Source: Silene conica
Taxonomy: Eukaryota > Streptophyta > Magnoliopsida > Caryophyllales > Caryophyllaceae
NCBI GenBank assembly: GCA_029255685.2
Contig: CM055312.2
Span: 79,490,369-79,554,368 of the forward strand
Reading direction: 5' to 3'
Length of the DNA stretch: 64,000 nt
In this document: positions 26,015 through 37,566 of the stretch, one piece after another
Numbering within the stretch: the stretch's first letter is position 1
Layout of the letters: the number at the start of each line of letters is the position of its first letter
Translations under genes and position numbers: made by a program
Notes under the pieces: generated by a model
The model's database searches: none
What the model saw: only the letters and a program-made list of their open reading frames with translations
What the model was told of the DNA's origin: nothing

Positions 26015-26235
26015 TTGAAAACTGGCCGTCCATGCATGGTCTGAACGTGAATAGTGCACGTCCAAACCATGCATGGACGTGTACTATTCACGTCCAGGCA
26101 TGGTATGGACGTGCACTATTCACGTCCAGACCATGCATGGACGGCCAGGATTAACGTCCATGCATGGTCTGGACGTGAATAGTGCACGTCCATACCATGC
26201 TTGGACGTGTGGTTTGGCCGTCCTTTCCACGCGAG
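26015..26235. repeat. GGACGTG palindrome array, right side of MULE
   Basis: Six to eight alternating palindromes of the type GGACGTGAATAGTGCACGTCC-like arms joined by CATGCATGG. They lie upstream of the second transposase exon, in its inferred leader intron, mirroring the array at 22195-22450. Each half contains ACGT cores that plant bZIP or bHLH factors could bind; this is inference. Confidence 0.8.
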
Positions 26236-26609
26236 GACGACCATTTTTCAAGTCCATTGCAAAAATACGATTGATTTTACGTAGTCTAATTCTATGGCTT
26301 CTACGTCTAATTCAACCTAATTTCTACTAAAGGGCTAAAACATGTAATTCAACAAAAAATAATTGAAAAAAAAATTAAGATTTTAATTACTTAACGATGA
26401 ATCGTTGTCGTCGTTTGACATTGAATCGTTGTCGTTGTTTGATGTTGTTGATCGATGTTGAAACCGTTTTTTTGGATTTTATGTTGTTTTTGTTGCGAGA
26501 GTTTCAGAGAAAAGAAGGTAGAGAGATAAAGAGAAAAGGGCATGCAATGTCTTTTTTATAGAAAACGCCGACGATTTTTCGCAAAACGCCGACGACCTTT
26601 CGCAACCCC

Positions 26610-27150
26610 CTTTTGTTTTTGTTTGTTATATTATTATCTCCGTCTCTTTATGAATGCATGTATTTGTCTTTTAATTGTCTGAAAATTATCATTCAAATAC
26701 TTGTTAAGGATGTTCATGGTGTTACATGGAATTTTAGGGTTTTAGTAGCCTTATCAATGCATGAAGTAGCGTTGCTTGTACATACATGCATGAAATATGT
26801 AAACAACCTTCAAGATACTACGTCACATCTTGATTACTGATTGCTAGACTGAAACCTTGAAGTATAACTTGAGATTTATAGTTTTAGTGGCCTTGTACAT
26901 ATATGCATTGGTTGTATTTAGGGTTTAATTTTTCATAGTGCTATATCACGTATGCTAACTATATAAATTGTGTTGTTAATATATATGCAATAAGGTGTGA
27001 AGTTATTATGCTAGAATTTACAGGACAAGAAATTGAAAGAATTCAGTGATCTACTAACATATATTCTTTTGTGGTAGCTTTGGGCTCCATTGATGGTCAT
27101 GCGTCGGTAAGAAATTATAATAAAGTGACTATTGACCAAAAGAATGATGG
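26610..27150. other. Spacer, no gene
   Basis: Sequence that flanked the MULE insertion. It may continue the interrupted CACTA-like element, but no terminus or domain is visible. Confidence 0.4.
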
Positions 27151-27330
27151 AAATACGATCAATATCAATGGGTTCACAAAGGTTGTGAATTGTAAGTGGA
27201 TATATATTGAGACCCCTTTACGGAAAATACAATCAATATCAATGCGTTCACAAATATTGTGAATTGTAAGTGGATATTGAGATCCCTTACACAATGTAAT
27301 ATGATGAAGTGCGTACGTAAATTGTGAATG
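27151..27330. repeat. Imperfect tandem duplication of about 72 bp
   Basis: The unit AATATCAATGGGTTCACAAA followed by GTTGTGAATTGTAAGTGGAT occurs twice (from about 27162 and 27235). A third partial unit (AAATTGTGAATGGGATATTG) is at about 27318. Confidence 0.75.
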
Positions 27331-28480
27331 GGATATTGAGATCCTCCTACCAATGGTCGTGGTAGAAGTTGGTGCTGGTGTGGCAGTACAAGGAAATGGA
27401 ATTAAAGTCTATTAATATCAACACCATTTCCTTTAAAGTTGTTATATGACATTTCCTTTTGTTTTTCCTTTTCAAAGTACTCTCGCGTGTTTATAAGGTT
27501 GAGTCATAGCTCTTAATAAATTCATAGTCATAACAGATCTGTTCATGATGAGTTTATGGATGGTGCGAACACTAGCCCTGTTTTGAGATTAGTAAGTGCG
27601 CAACTAACCTTCTACAAAATCCATTAAAAGGTTAAGGCTTTGATCCACCTCAAATGACGGTTTAAGGGCACTGTATGCATTGGGTGTTAGTTAAAGTCCA
27701 CAAGACACTAAACATCTAAACACCAAATCTCTGTTGCCTAACATCTTTTCTTTTCTTTCCCTTGTTTCTTCTTTTGAATCATGTAATTGTTGGAATAGTT
27801 GCTTTCAAAAGAAGCATGTTTTTGTCTTTATCGAGGAAGTATTTAATTAGTCTTCTCGTTTTTATTCCAAGACTAATTCTGCGGAGTTTAATTAGTCTTC
27901 TTATTGTTTCAAGGCTGATTGTGCAAAGTTCTGGGTCAGTCTTCTTGTCTTTACGAGACTGATTGTCGCGACTTCCGTTCCCTCACAAATGTTATACTTC
28001 GAATCTTATGAATTCACAATACTATATATATTCTCCTTCACAATCACACAAGATACTCAATTTACTCATCTCATATCTTTCTCTTACTCTTACTTACTAA
28101 ATTACTATTACTTTCTAGCAACGTACTTGGTTGTGCTCTACTGTTCCTCCACCTACACTAGAGAAACAGTGGTTGTGTAATCCTGGGAGTTAAGTGTTAC
28201 TGGGGCCGTGTGTAATAGACGGGGCATATATTAATTTTAGGACAGTGTCGATTGTCATGTCATAACCTTCCTTATTCAAATAAAATCTTGCCTTTTTATT
28301 GTTTACTGTTTTCTCGCTTATATACAACGGTAATAACAATATCTCCGATTCAACTAATTCAGGACATATCTCCGATTCTCGGCAACATAAATATATTTAA
28401 AAAGATGAGTTTCAATATGCGTATGTGCAGACAACAACGATTAATTAAAATATCAGTCCTCTCCTAATGATATTATCCAA
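27331..28480. other. Possible LTR remnant, no gene
   Basis: Contains three spaced TTAGTCTTCT or CAGTCTTCTTG motifs (27845-27945), a TATA-like ACTATATATATTC (about 28019) and a GTGTGTAATAGACGGGG tail. This looks like a retrotransposon LTR promoter, but no paired LTR or terminus was found. Confidence 0.25.
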
Positions 28481-29484
28481 CGTGCCCAGCCTTTTGTTTG
28501 TTTTGCACAATTGCACAGCGGAAGACTTAAAAAATGTGTGTTTAAGCAAGACACACTCATGCCAAATAGTTAGTTCTTGCTCACCTCATCTGTCCAATAT
28601 AAAGGTATCAAAATATTATACATTCTCCCAATTTTGAATTAAAATATTTCTCATAATCACGATACAAAAAGGATTATCTGATCAGGTGTGTATTTTTTTG
28701 GGCTAATTTAAAGTTTATATTTTTATTGTGTAAATAGATAAGTTTATATACTTTCTAATAAAATTCATATTCTTTAAACTAAAACTCGGATATTGTATTA
28801 CAAAGCTCAGATTCTAAACTATATATAACTTGTACAGTATAACTAGTGGTACAGTCCATGAATTGCTAAGAGTAATTGACCAAATAAAAGCCTATTTAAC
28901 TCCTTATACAGTATAAGCAAGATTTTAACTTATCCGGACAATATTAGTAATGGATAATAAATATTGTTAAACCATTTATTAATAATATAGCTAAACAAAT
29001 TTAAAAAAATCGGTCGAAAGTCTGTACTACCTTAGACATGAAAATTTTGTGATAAATAATGCACACAATTAGTACAAGATAAAGAGTATAAAGATTTCAA
29101 CCTTCAATAAATTACCCAAAGCAGATTCGTCCTAACGTAATTATTAAAATCTCCCATGTAAAAAAAAGTTAAAAAAAATATAATTAAATTGGTGGGAGAG
29201 GGGTGGTTGGGAATAAAGTGAAGTCCACTTTAAAATAAAACAAAAAAGATGGCGTGGTAGGAAAGTGTTGAGATTAAGGGAAGTATTAAAGAATAATACA
29301 AGTTGATCGTCTGATCGAAGGGAAAGTAGTGGGTGAAAATGCCATATGACCTTCTCTTCTATTCTTCTAAGCCAATTTAATTTTAATTTTGTGTTACTAC
29401 ACGCCTCTCACTTCTTTTGTCTTTATTCTGCTAATTTCATATTTCTAGACCTGTCAAATATCAATGGCATATTTATCTTCGTAA
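28481..29484. other. AT-rich spacer, no gene
   Basis: No supported coding region or repeat. Confidence 0.45.
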
Positions 29485-29813
29485 GAGCAACTTCAATGGT
29501 TACATTTAAGAACCTGCTTGCAATTATTGTAAATATTCAAGCGGTAGGTTAACCATTGGAGTGTTGAAATACAACCCTGCTTATAAGCATGTGTAACTTT
29601 GTTAAGCTAGTTACATGCTTGAAAAAAATTAGAATTTAGAAAACAATAAGATAAAATTATATTTATAATGTTTATTTGTTATGTGGGCCCTTTTAAGCTA
29701 GATTTGTTGTAGTTTACCATTGAAGGATATTGTAACTTAAAAATATTGTTGCTTAAAAAACCAATATGCCAAGGCAAGCTACAAGCCCTTGTTGCTTGCC
29801 ATTGAAGTTGCTC
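29485..29813. mobile_element. Tourist-type (PIF/Harbinger) MITE, 329 bp
   Basis: Perfect 15-bp terminal inverted repeats, GAGCAACTTCAATGG and CCATTGAAGTTGCTC, with TAA duplicated at 29482-29484 and 29814-29816. Non-coding. Confidence 0.92.
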
Positions 29814-29824
29814 TAAGGTCTTCA

Positions 29825-30138
29825 CTAGTTTTAAACCCGTGCAAATTGCACGGGTATGTTGTTTAAAAAGTTATTATAAAAAATAGTAAGCGTAAATTAA
29901 GTTTTAAAGTAAATGAATAAAATTTCCTTATTTGTTATTTGATAATTTAATTAGTTAATGTAATAATTGGTTAATAAAAAAGATTATGAATTTCATTTGA
30001 AAATTTCACATGCAATTAGTATAAAATGAAACAATAGTGTTAATTGGTTGGAGTAATTATTATAGTAAGATACAATTTGTATTTCTAATTAGGCGTTGTT
30101 ACTTAGGCGCCGGCCTAAAAAAGGCTGACTTATATAGA
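29825..30138 (-). mobile_element. Non-autonomous Helitron, 314 bp
   Basis: On the minus strand it begins TCTATATAAGTCAGCC, ends with the hairpin CCCGTGCAATTTGCACGGG and TTTAAAACTAG, and sits between host A and T. It lies 11 bp from the Tourist MITE. Same 3' end as the Helitron at 18416-18991. Confidence 0.8.
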
Positions 30139-31654
30139 TAAAACAAAATAAACAAAATAATTCATGCGGAAATTATCATAGAATTAGTGAAATTACAAAT
30201 TGTTAACCTATTTTTTCATTTAATTATACCCGTGCACAGGGCATAATGAAACTTTTGACCCGTAGATATCTTAAAATACAAATTCTAACTCAATTTTCAT
30301 TTCGTACAAATTGTTACTTAGTGAATAAAACAAATTTAGAATAGACTTCTACAAATTGCTACTTTGTAAATGGAACAAAATTAGAATATTTCATAAATCC
30401 CGTTAACATGTACTACCTAAGAAATATCATCTATTTTCATGTGTTGGAAAAATTACATGAATAATTATTGTTAAAAAAATTGTAAATAATAATTCATATT
30501 TACCAATATTTGAAGAAACAATTACTCCATAAAATAATTACCAAATACTATCTCTGACCCAAACTTGTACTTTCTGGAAAGTAATAACACATGCAAAAAA
30601 ATAATAGCTTAGTCTCTCTTAAGACAAAGGTATCCATTTTAACGTCAAAACCGGTCAAATATGATCCCTTAAGCATAACAAAGTGGTTGTTTAGCCCAAT
30701 ACATTATGTTTTTATCTTACACATAATACCTAACGCGTCCTAGATTTAAAACAGATACACCCGTGTTAAATAAGAGCTTGTAAATATCGAGTAGTACCCG
30801 GGTAAATTTGTTTCCAACAATGGGCTACAACGAATTTAATATTACTCCATAAACTACATGACCCACCCCCAAATAAGTCATATTATACCTTTCAGAATTT
30901 TTTGCTTCAGACGGACCAAAATAAGACGGATCAAATATCACCATCTTTTTATTGGAATGTAACCATTTAATAACAAAATGTTTTATCGCAAATTTGTCAC
31001 TTTTTACCCTAAAAATGATGGTAACATTTTAACAAAAACTGTCAACATTTTATTGTAAAACTGACTACAATTAGTCCGTCATATACCCTTATGTGCATAT
31101 AAAATCTTGTAAACAAACCCCGCCGCTATATTTACTCTTTTTCAAGTCTCTCAACTATCAATCAGCTATCAGTGCCTGTCACTCTTTTGCGTATTATACT
31201 TCATGACTAATAATTTCTCTGGAATATGATACTCATCACATATATGGATTTTTAATTATTATTTTATCAGTTAAAGTGTTGCGGTTTTTTGGTTCAATTT
31301 TTGCTTATTTCAAATTTATTTTCAAATATTTTTATTTGCTTTTTTCATATTGTTGTCCATTAATTACGACCTAAGTCAATAATTACTTTTCATTTAAGTA
31401 ATGTGTTTCATTCAAATGAAAAAAAGCCGATCTATAAATTTATATATTTTATAAACTTTTGTTTTTATAGAACAATGTGTTCTTTTATTTAAAATTTTCA
31501 ATTACTTTTGGTGCAGTATAGTTTTGATTATTTTTACAACATTAATATTGATCTATAATTTTTTTAAGATTTTGACTCTATCGAATTATTTTTAATTTTT
31601 TCTATTTTTTTTTCTATTTTTGACTATATTTTCCAACTCTTGATTTACATCACC
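30139..31654. other. AT-rich spacer, no gene
   Basis: About 1.5 kb with no supported feature. Confidence 0.45.
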
Positions 31655-31748
31655 GTTAATTTTATAACGCAATTTAATTTCATGATTGGCTTATATATGA
31701 TGTTAATTTTATAACGCAATTTAATTTCATGATTGACTTATATATGAT
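31655..31748. repeat. 47-bp tandem duplication
   Basis: Two adjacent copies of GTTAATTTTATAACGCAATT continuing through TTAATTTCATGATTG to ATATATGAT, with one difference (ggc / gac). Confidence 0.9.
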
Positions 31749-32147
31749 AGATTATTGTACTATGATTTAATAATATCACGTAATTCATTCAAATTATATA
31801 TTCTATTTTAATTCACACATTTTTTATTATGCAAGAAATTTAGAAAAAAATATTTGTATTATTTTAAATTAGACCGCATTGTTGGCTGAATGAACGTATC
31901 CCGTCATACAGAATTATCATTTTGTATTTACTTAAATAATTATGTAATCCTAAATTTTAATTTTATTAATTATTTCGTTTATATGATATCAGCAAAATTA
32001 GTTCGTTGCTTTTAAATATCTAACCCGACTACACGACGGTTCACCTTAATTGTTGTATCACGAATTCTGTATATAAAAGCAAAAAAAGATGGGAGAGTTA
32101 GTGGGAAACATTGTGGGGTCCACTAAAAAGAATAAAAATAATAATGT

Positions 32148-32690
32148 TGATGTAGAATTCGTGATTTTATAACTCGGAAAGTATTTTGCTCTCAACCTCG
32201 CAAGGTAGATTACTCGACACTCTCGACAACAACCTCGCAAGGGTGTTGGACTCTCGGATATCTCGCAAGATACTCGAAACAAAGCTCACAAATTTTGTAA
32301 ACTAAAGATTGTATTATATCTTGAATGAATATAACCGAATACATAAAACCCTATTTATAGTAAAGAATAGGGACACAAACGAAACTTACGATAACTAGGA
32401 TGATGAATCCGATAACAAATAGAACTTCTACTCCTATTGAATATAGGTTTTCTCATTTGTTTAGGACTCTTATTTCTACCCCTAATGAGATTAGGAAATA
32501 TATAATCCCTAATCTTTTATTTTAACTAACAAACCAACTATTAACTAACTCAAACTATTTGCTTCCAACGTCCTCCACCAAAGTGACCATAGTCACATAA
32601 CTTGAACCAATCTTGAACCCCTCGTTGATGTTAGCGATATTCCGAGATATTAGGACTTCATTTGTGTTATCTCCTAATGCTCCTGCATCA
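32148..32690 (-). repeat. 3' LTR of the Ty3/gypsy element
   Basis: Differs from its partner by about two substitutions that I noticed: a/g near 32403 versus 37273, and c/g near 32606 versus 37467. It contains the last 45 or so codons of the polyprotein. Confidence 0.95.
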
Positions 32691-34354
32691 TTCTCCCCCT
32701 CTTTTTGAGAATCTGACCTCAAAGTATCATCATCCAAGTATGGGGACAAATCTCCAACGTTGAAAGTAGCACTAACCCCGCCGTATTCACTTGGTAATTC
32801 AAGCTTGTAGGCGCTCGACCCATAGCATTCCAGCACCTTAAATGGACCATCCGCTCTTGGCATTAACTTATTCTTTCGTTTAGAAGGAAACCGTTCCTTC
32901 CTTAGATGCAACCAAACCAAATCCCCCGGTTTGAATACGGGCTGTTTTCTGTTTTTATTAGCCTTTGCCTTGTACTTCGCATTTGCTGCCTCGATTTGAG
33001 CTTTAACCTGCTCGCAAATCCGCAGAAACGAAGCATGTCTATCCCTTGCTTTAAAACTCAACAAATCCTTTTTGGGTATAGGTACTAAATCAATAGGCAA
33101 AAAGGGATTAACCCCGTACACTGTTTCGAAGGGTGTGTGACCCGTTGTAACCGATGGAGTCCGATTGTATGCAAACTCCGCGTGTGCTAGCTTGACATCC
33201 CAATCTTTAGTGGATTTACTAACCAATCCTCTCAATAAACTACCCAACGTTCGGTTAGTTACTTCCGCCTGACCGTCGGTTTGAGGATAATGCGACGTAC
33301 TAAATAACAACTTCGTCCCTACTAAGTGCCATAACGTTTTCCAAAAATAACTAAGGAACCTTACATCTCGATCGGAAACAATAGTGGACGGAATTCCATG
33401 GAGAAGAACTATTTCCTTATAATATAAATCAGCAACATTAGTGGCATCATCTGTTTTATGACCCGGAATGAAGTGAGCCATCTTCGAAAATCGATCAACT
33501 ACCACCATGATTGAATCCTTGCCTCTCTTAGTTCTCGGCAACCCAAGAATAAAATCCATGCTAACTCCACTCCATGGCTGATTTGGAACTGGTAACGGTG
33601 TATACAACCCCTTTACGAACGAACTCTTCGCCTTTTGACATACCACGCATTTTCCGACGAGCTCCTGTACATCCTTGCTCATTTTTGGCCAATAAAAATG
33701 TTCACTTATGATATCATACGTTTTATTCGACCCGAAGTGACCAGCTAACGCTCCACCGTGTGCCTCCCTAATTAGTAATTCCCGAATTGATCCTTGTGGA
33801 ATACATAGTCGATTCCCCTTGAACAAATACCCATCCTGCACCGTATACAACCCAGAAGGTTCGAGCACCTCTTTAGTAAAAGACGGATCATTTTTGTATA
33901 AATCCTTAATGTGTTCAAACCCCAACAACCTTGCGTCCAATTCTACTAACAGGCAATGTCTCCTTGACAACGCATCGGCCACAATATTCGAACTCCCTGT
34001 CTTATATCGTGAAGAGAACGTAAATGATTGTAAAAACTCCACCCACTTAGCATGTCGAGGGTTTAGCTTTTGTTGGCCGTGAATGTGCTTAAGAGCTTCG
34101 TGGTCCGAATGCAAGACAAACGGTTGCGGCCTTAAGTAATGACTCCAATGCTCCAATGCTCGTACGATGGCGTAGAATTCCTTGTCATACGTTGAATAAT
34201 TTAATCTGGCTCCGTTAAGTTTCTCACTAAAATAGGCAATAGGCCGTTTCTCCTGGACCAATACTGCGCCTATACCCACGCCACTCGCATCACACTCGAC
34301 TTCGAATACCTTGCTGAAATTTGGAAGTGCTAAAATAGGCCCATTACACAACCT
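32555..34354 (-). pseudogene. Ty3/gypsy RNase H and integrase part of the polyprotein
   Basis: Follows the reverse transcriptase in the same frame after an in-frame TAG at 34355-34357. RNase H motifs: FEVECDASGVGIGAVL, YDKEFYAIVRALEHW and LHSDHEALKHI. Integrase follows with an HHCC zinc finger (HFGSNKTYDIISEHFYW then CVVCQKAKS) and the D,D-35-E core (MDFILGLP, VSDRDVRF, and E in TDGQAEVTNRTL). The C-terminal part contains GPFKVLECYGSSAYKLELP and SATFNVGDLSPYL. No canonical chromodomain is obvious. The frame is otherwise open for 599 codons and ends inside the 3' LTR. It would integrate the cDNA if expressed. Confidence 0.9.
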
Positions 34355-35258
34355 CTACTTTACTATTTCGAACGCTCCTTGGGCTTTCGATATCCACACG
34401 AACTCTCCTTTTTTTGTTAGTTCCGTAATTGGAGCCATAATAGAACTAAAATTCTGAATAAACCTACGATAAAAAGAGGCTAAGCCATGAAAACTTCTAA
34501 CCTCGGTAGTGGACTTGGGCACAGGCCAAGCTTGAATGGCTTCGACTTTTGACGGGTCCATACTTACTCCATCCCGACCTACGATATATCCTAGGAACAC
34601 CACGCTTGGTACCATGAAGATGCATTTTTCAAGCTTCCCGAACAGTTTCTCCTTTCGCATTACCTCGAATACGGCTCTAAGATGTGACTTATGTTCATTT
34701 TCGCTCTTATTGTAGATTAAGATGTCGTCCAAATAAACAACGACGAACTTGTTTAGGAAAGGTCTTAGGACCTCATTCATCAATCTCATAAATGAACTAG
34801 GGGCATTGCAAAGACCAAATGGCATAACGAGCCACTCATAAAGTCCCTGCTTCGTTTTGAAGGCGGTCTTCCATTCATCTCCTTCCCGGATTCTCATCTG
34901 GTGATAGCCACTCCTCAGGTCTAGTTTAGAAAATATAACGGAGCCGGATAAATCGTCTAGCATATCATCGAGTCTTGGTATAGGGAACCGATATTTTATG
35001 GTGATGTTGTTTACGGCTCGACTATCTATACACATACGCCAAGTCCCTTCTTTCTTTGGCACTAATAGAGCCGGCACTGCACACGGGCTCAAGCTCTCCT
35101 TTACGTAACCTCTGTCGATGAGTTCTTGTACCTGTCGTTGCAATTCCCGTGCTTCGGTTGGGTTACAGCGATAGGCTGGCTTATTAGGTAATTGAGCCCC
35201 TGGAACGAGGTCAATTTGATGCTCGATTCCTCTTCGGGGCGGTAGTCCAAGTGGTAAC
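34355..35258 (-). pseudogene. Ty3/gypsy reverse transcriptase part of the polyprotein
   Basis: Contains the reverse transcriptase with [53 protein letters not shown] and the catalytic [10 protein letters not shown], then [18 protein letters not shown] and the connection region [14 protein letters not shown]. It is separated from gag-protease by a frameshift. A tandem GTTA duplication at about 35255-35262 (minus strand) moves the reading out of frame, so upstream translation ends at 35211. A TAG at 34355 separates it from RNase H. It has no start codon of its own, which is expected for a polyprotein segment. Confidence 0.9.
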
Positions 35259-36951
35259 TAACTCGTTAGGAAATACATCCCTAAATTCCTCTAACAATTC
35301 TCCTATTAACCCATCATTACTTACCATACGATCCACCTCACGTACCACCAATAAATAGGCTGGCTCCCCACGCTCTACCACTCCCTCGGCTTCATTCGCT
35401 TCCATAAACAGACTGGCCTCCTCCTTCCTTTTCTTATTGGATTTCGGTGATAATGGTTGTAGGTGATATTTCGCCTTTCCTTTCGTGACTACATACACAT
35501 TCGTCCGTCCATCGTGTTCTACCTTTCTATCGTATTGCCACGGCATGCCCAGTAGGATTTGACACGCATTCATCGAGATGACATCGCATAGGACCTCGTC
35601 CTCATATGGTCCTAATTTCATTGTTACCCACGCTTGTTTCTTCACCATGATCCCATTGTTCCCATCAAGCCAATGTAATTTATAGGGTTTAGGATGAGTC
35701 GTGGTGGTTAGTTTTAGTCCCTCGACAAATTCTTTAGCCACTACGTTCGTGCAAGAGCCGCTATCAATAATTAAATTGCATAATTGGTTATTTACCTTGC
35801 AACGGGAGTGGAATAGTTGAGTTCTTTGTTCTTGATCTCCCTCTGATGTCTCGACATGAAGGTTCCTTAGCACTAAGATCTCTTTCTCTTCTTCACTATA
35901 CGGATCTACTACATGATCCTCTTCCTCCTCACTCGCTTCTCCTTCGCTTGACCCCTCCTTTTCTCGTTCAGGTACCACGAAATTCAGAATCAGATTGACC
36001 AGCTCTTGAATGGTGAGGGCTTTTTTCTGTGGGCATTCATTCGCGATGTGACCGTAACCTTGGCACTTAAAACACCTCCGCATAGAACTAGGTCTTCGTT
36101 CGGATGTACTACCCTTTTCTTTTTCTCTCGGTTCGTTCCTGTTGCTTTCTTTGAGTTCCTGTGTTAGGCCACTAGAGGGCTTTGAGTACGCCTCTTTGGA
36201 CCTGGTATAGTCTCGGGTGTAAGCTTTCTTGGCCTTGTCTTGTTTCTCAAACTTGGCAGCCAGTCTACACGCGTCATCGAACCCTTCATAACTCTGTATT
36301 TCTACTCGTTGGGACAGGCTCGGATGGAGTCCTCTGATAAAACGGGTTGTCCTTAACTCTTCTTTTTCTTCTAAGTCGCATACGATGCTCAATTTTTCGA
36401 ACTCCTGAACATAATCAGCCACACTCATGCTTTCTTGTGTTAACGACGTAAGTTTGAGGTAGTTATCTTGTTCATAGTCTCTAGGGAGGAACCTTTTCAT
36501 CATCTGTTTTTTAAGTTTTTCCCATGTCTCAATCTTTGGTTTTCTATTCCGCTTCCTTTGTTTTTTTACATTCTTGTACCACAAGGATGCGTACTTTGTA
36601 AGTTTTAAAGTAGCCACCTTGTACTTCTTATTTTCGTCACTCCTTATACTCGAAGATCCTCTCCGCTTGTCGTACCCATTCCAGAAATTTCTCTGCGTCG
36701 AGATCGCCATTAAACTCGGGTATGTCGAGCTTAAGACCTCTGTCATCGTCGTTCCTCCTTTTGTTTGGTTCGTCTTTCTCGTCGTCCTTTGTTCGTGGTT
36801 CTGGTTGTTCTGGCTGTCCTCTTCGTTCATCGTTCAACATGGCAGCTATGTTCTTGACTACGAAGCTTACTTTGTTGATTTCTTCTTTTAGATCGTCAAT
36901 ATCTCTCATCCATGGTTTGTTTCCGATTGATGAAGATCCCTTTTCACTCAT
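35211..36951 (-). pseudogene. Ty3/gypsy gag-protease, frameshifted
   Basis: Starts at ATG 36949-36951 (MSEKGSSSIGNKPWMRDIDD). The N-terminal gag frame runs to a TGA at 36637. The rest of gag is in another frame that continues from about 36650: ATLKLTKYASLWYKN, then FIRGLHPSLSQRVEIQ, so a small indel lies near 36640-36655. The CCHC zinc knuckle is CFKCQGYGHIANEC. An acidic segment follows, and the aspartic protease has LIIDSGSCTNVVAKEF, with later GMPWQYDRKVEHDG. The product would form the particle and process the polyprotein. Confidence 0.88.
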
Positions 36952-37017
36952 GATGTTTCTTGCCCAAGATTGATTCGTAATAGCAACAAATCAATAACCT
37001 AGGCTTTGATGCCAATT

Positions 37018-37560
37018 TGATGTAGAATTCGTGATTTTATAACTCGGAAAGTATTTTGCTCTCAACCTCGCAAGGTAGATTACTCGACACTCTCGACAAC
37101 AACCTCGCAAGGGTGTTGGACTCTCGGATATCTCGCAAGATACTCGAAACAAAGCTCACAAATTTTGTAAACTAAAGATTGTATTATATCTTGAATGAAT
37201 ATAACCGAATACATAAAACCCTATTTATAGTAAAGAATAGGGACACAAACGAAACTTACGATAACTAGGATGGTGAATCCGATAACAAATAGAACTTCTA
37301 CTCCTATTGAATATAGGTTTTCTCATTTGTTTAGGACTCTTATTTCTACCCCTAATGAGATTAGGAAATATATAATCCCTAATCTTTTATTTTAACTAAC
37401 AAACCAACTATTAACTAACTCAAACTATTTGCTTCCAACGTCCTCCACCAAAGTGACCATAGTCAGATAACTTGAACCAATCTTGAACCCCTCGTTGATG
37501 TTAGCGATATTCCGAGATATTAGGACTTCATTTGTGTTATCTCCTAATGCTCCTGCATCA
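37018..37560 (-). repeat. 5' LTR of the Ty3/gypsy element
   Basis: 543 bp, nearly identical to 32148-32690. It ends one base before the right-hand aatgt duplication. Confidence 0.95.
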
Positions 37561-37566
37561 AATGTA

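Larger units (their letters stand above)
21816..26609. mobile_element. Mutator-like element (MULE), 4.8 kb, with two genes
   Basis: The left end (CGCGAAAGGTCGTCGACG, then AAAAATCGTCGACG) is the inverse of the right end (CGACGATTTTTCGC, then CGCCGACGACCTTTCGC). The terminal repeats are at least 45 bp. Candidate 9-bp target duplication gttttgttt / cttttgttt (21807-21815 and 26610-26618), one mismatch, which fits MULEs but lies in T-rich sequence. Inside are two convergent genes: a plus-strand 143-aa ORF and a minus-strand transposase. Each is preceded by an intron-like leader carrying GGACGTG palindromes. The transposase is frameshifted, so this copy is probably not autonomous. Confidence 0.75.
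32148..37560 (-). mobile_element. Ty3/gypsy LTR retrotransposon, CRM-like, complete but defective
   Basis: LTRs at 32148-32690 and 37018-37560 are each 543 bp. The flanks carry a perfect 5-bp duplication aatgt (32143-32147 and 37561-37565). Read on the minus strand, the LTR begins TGATG and ends CATCA. The primer site next to the 5' LTR reads TGGCATCAAAGCC, close to initiator Met-tRNA. A purine tract (AAAAAGAGGGGGAGAA) precedes the 3' LTR. The order gag, protease, reverse transcriptase, RNase H, integrase is that of Ty3/gypsy. TGATG..CATCA termini and an ORF reaching into the 3' LTR are known for the CRM chromovirus clade; the clade call is inference. The coding region has two frameshifts and a stop. 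Confidence 0.93.
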
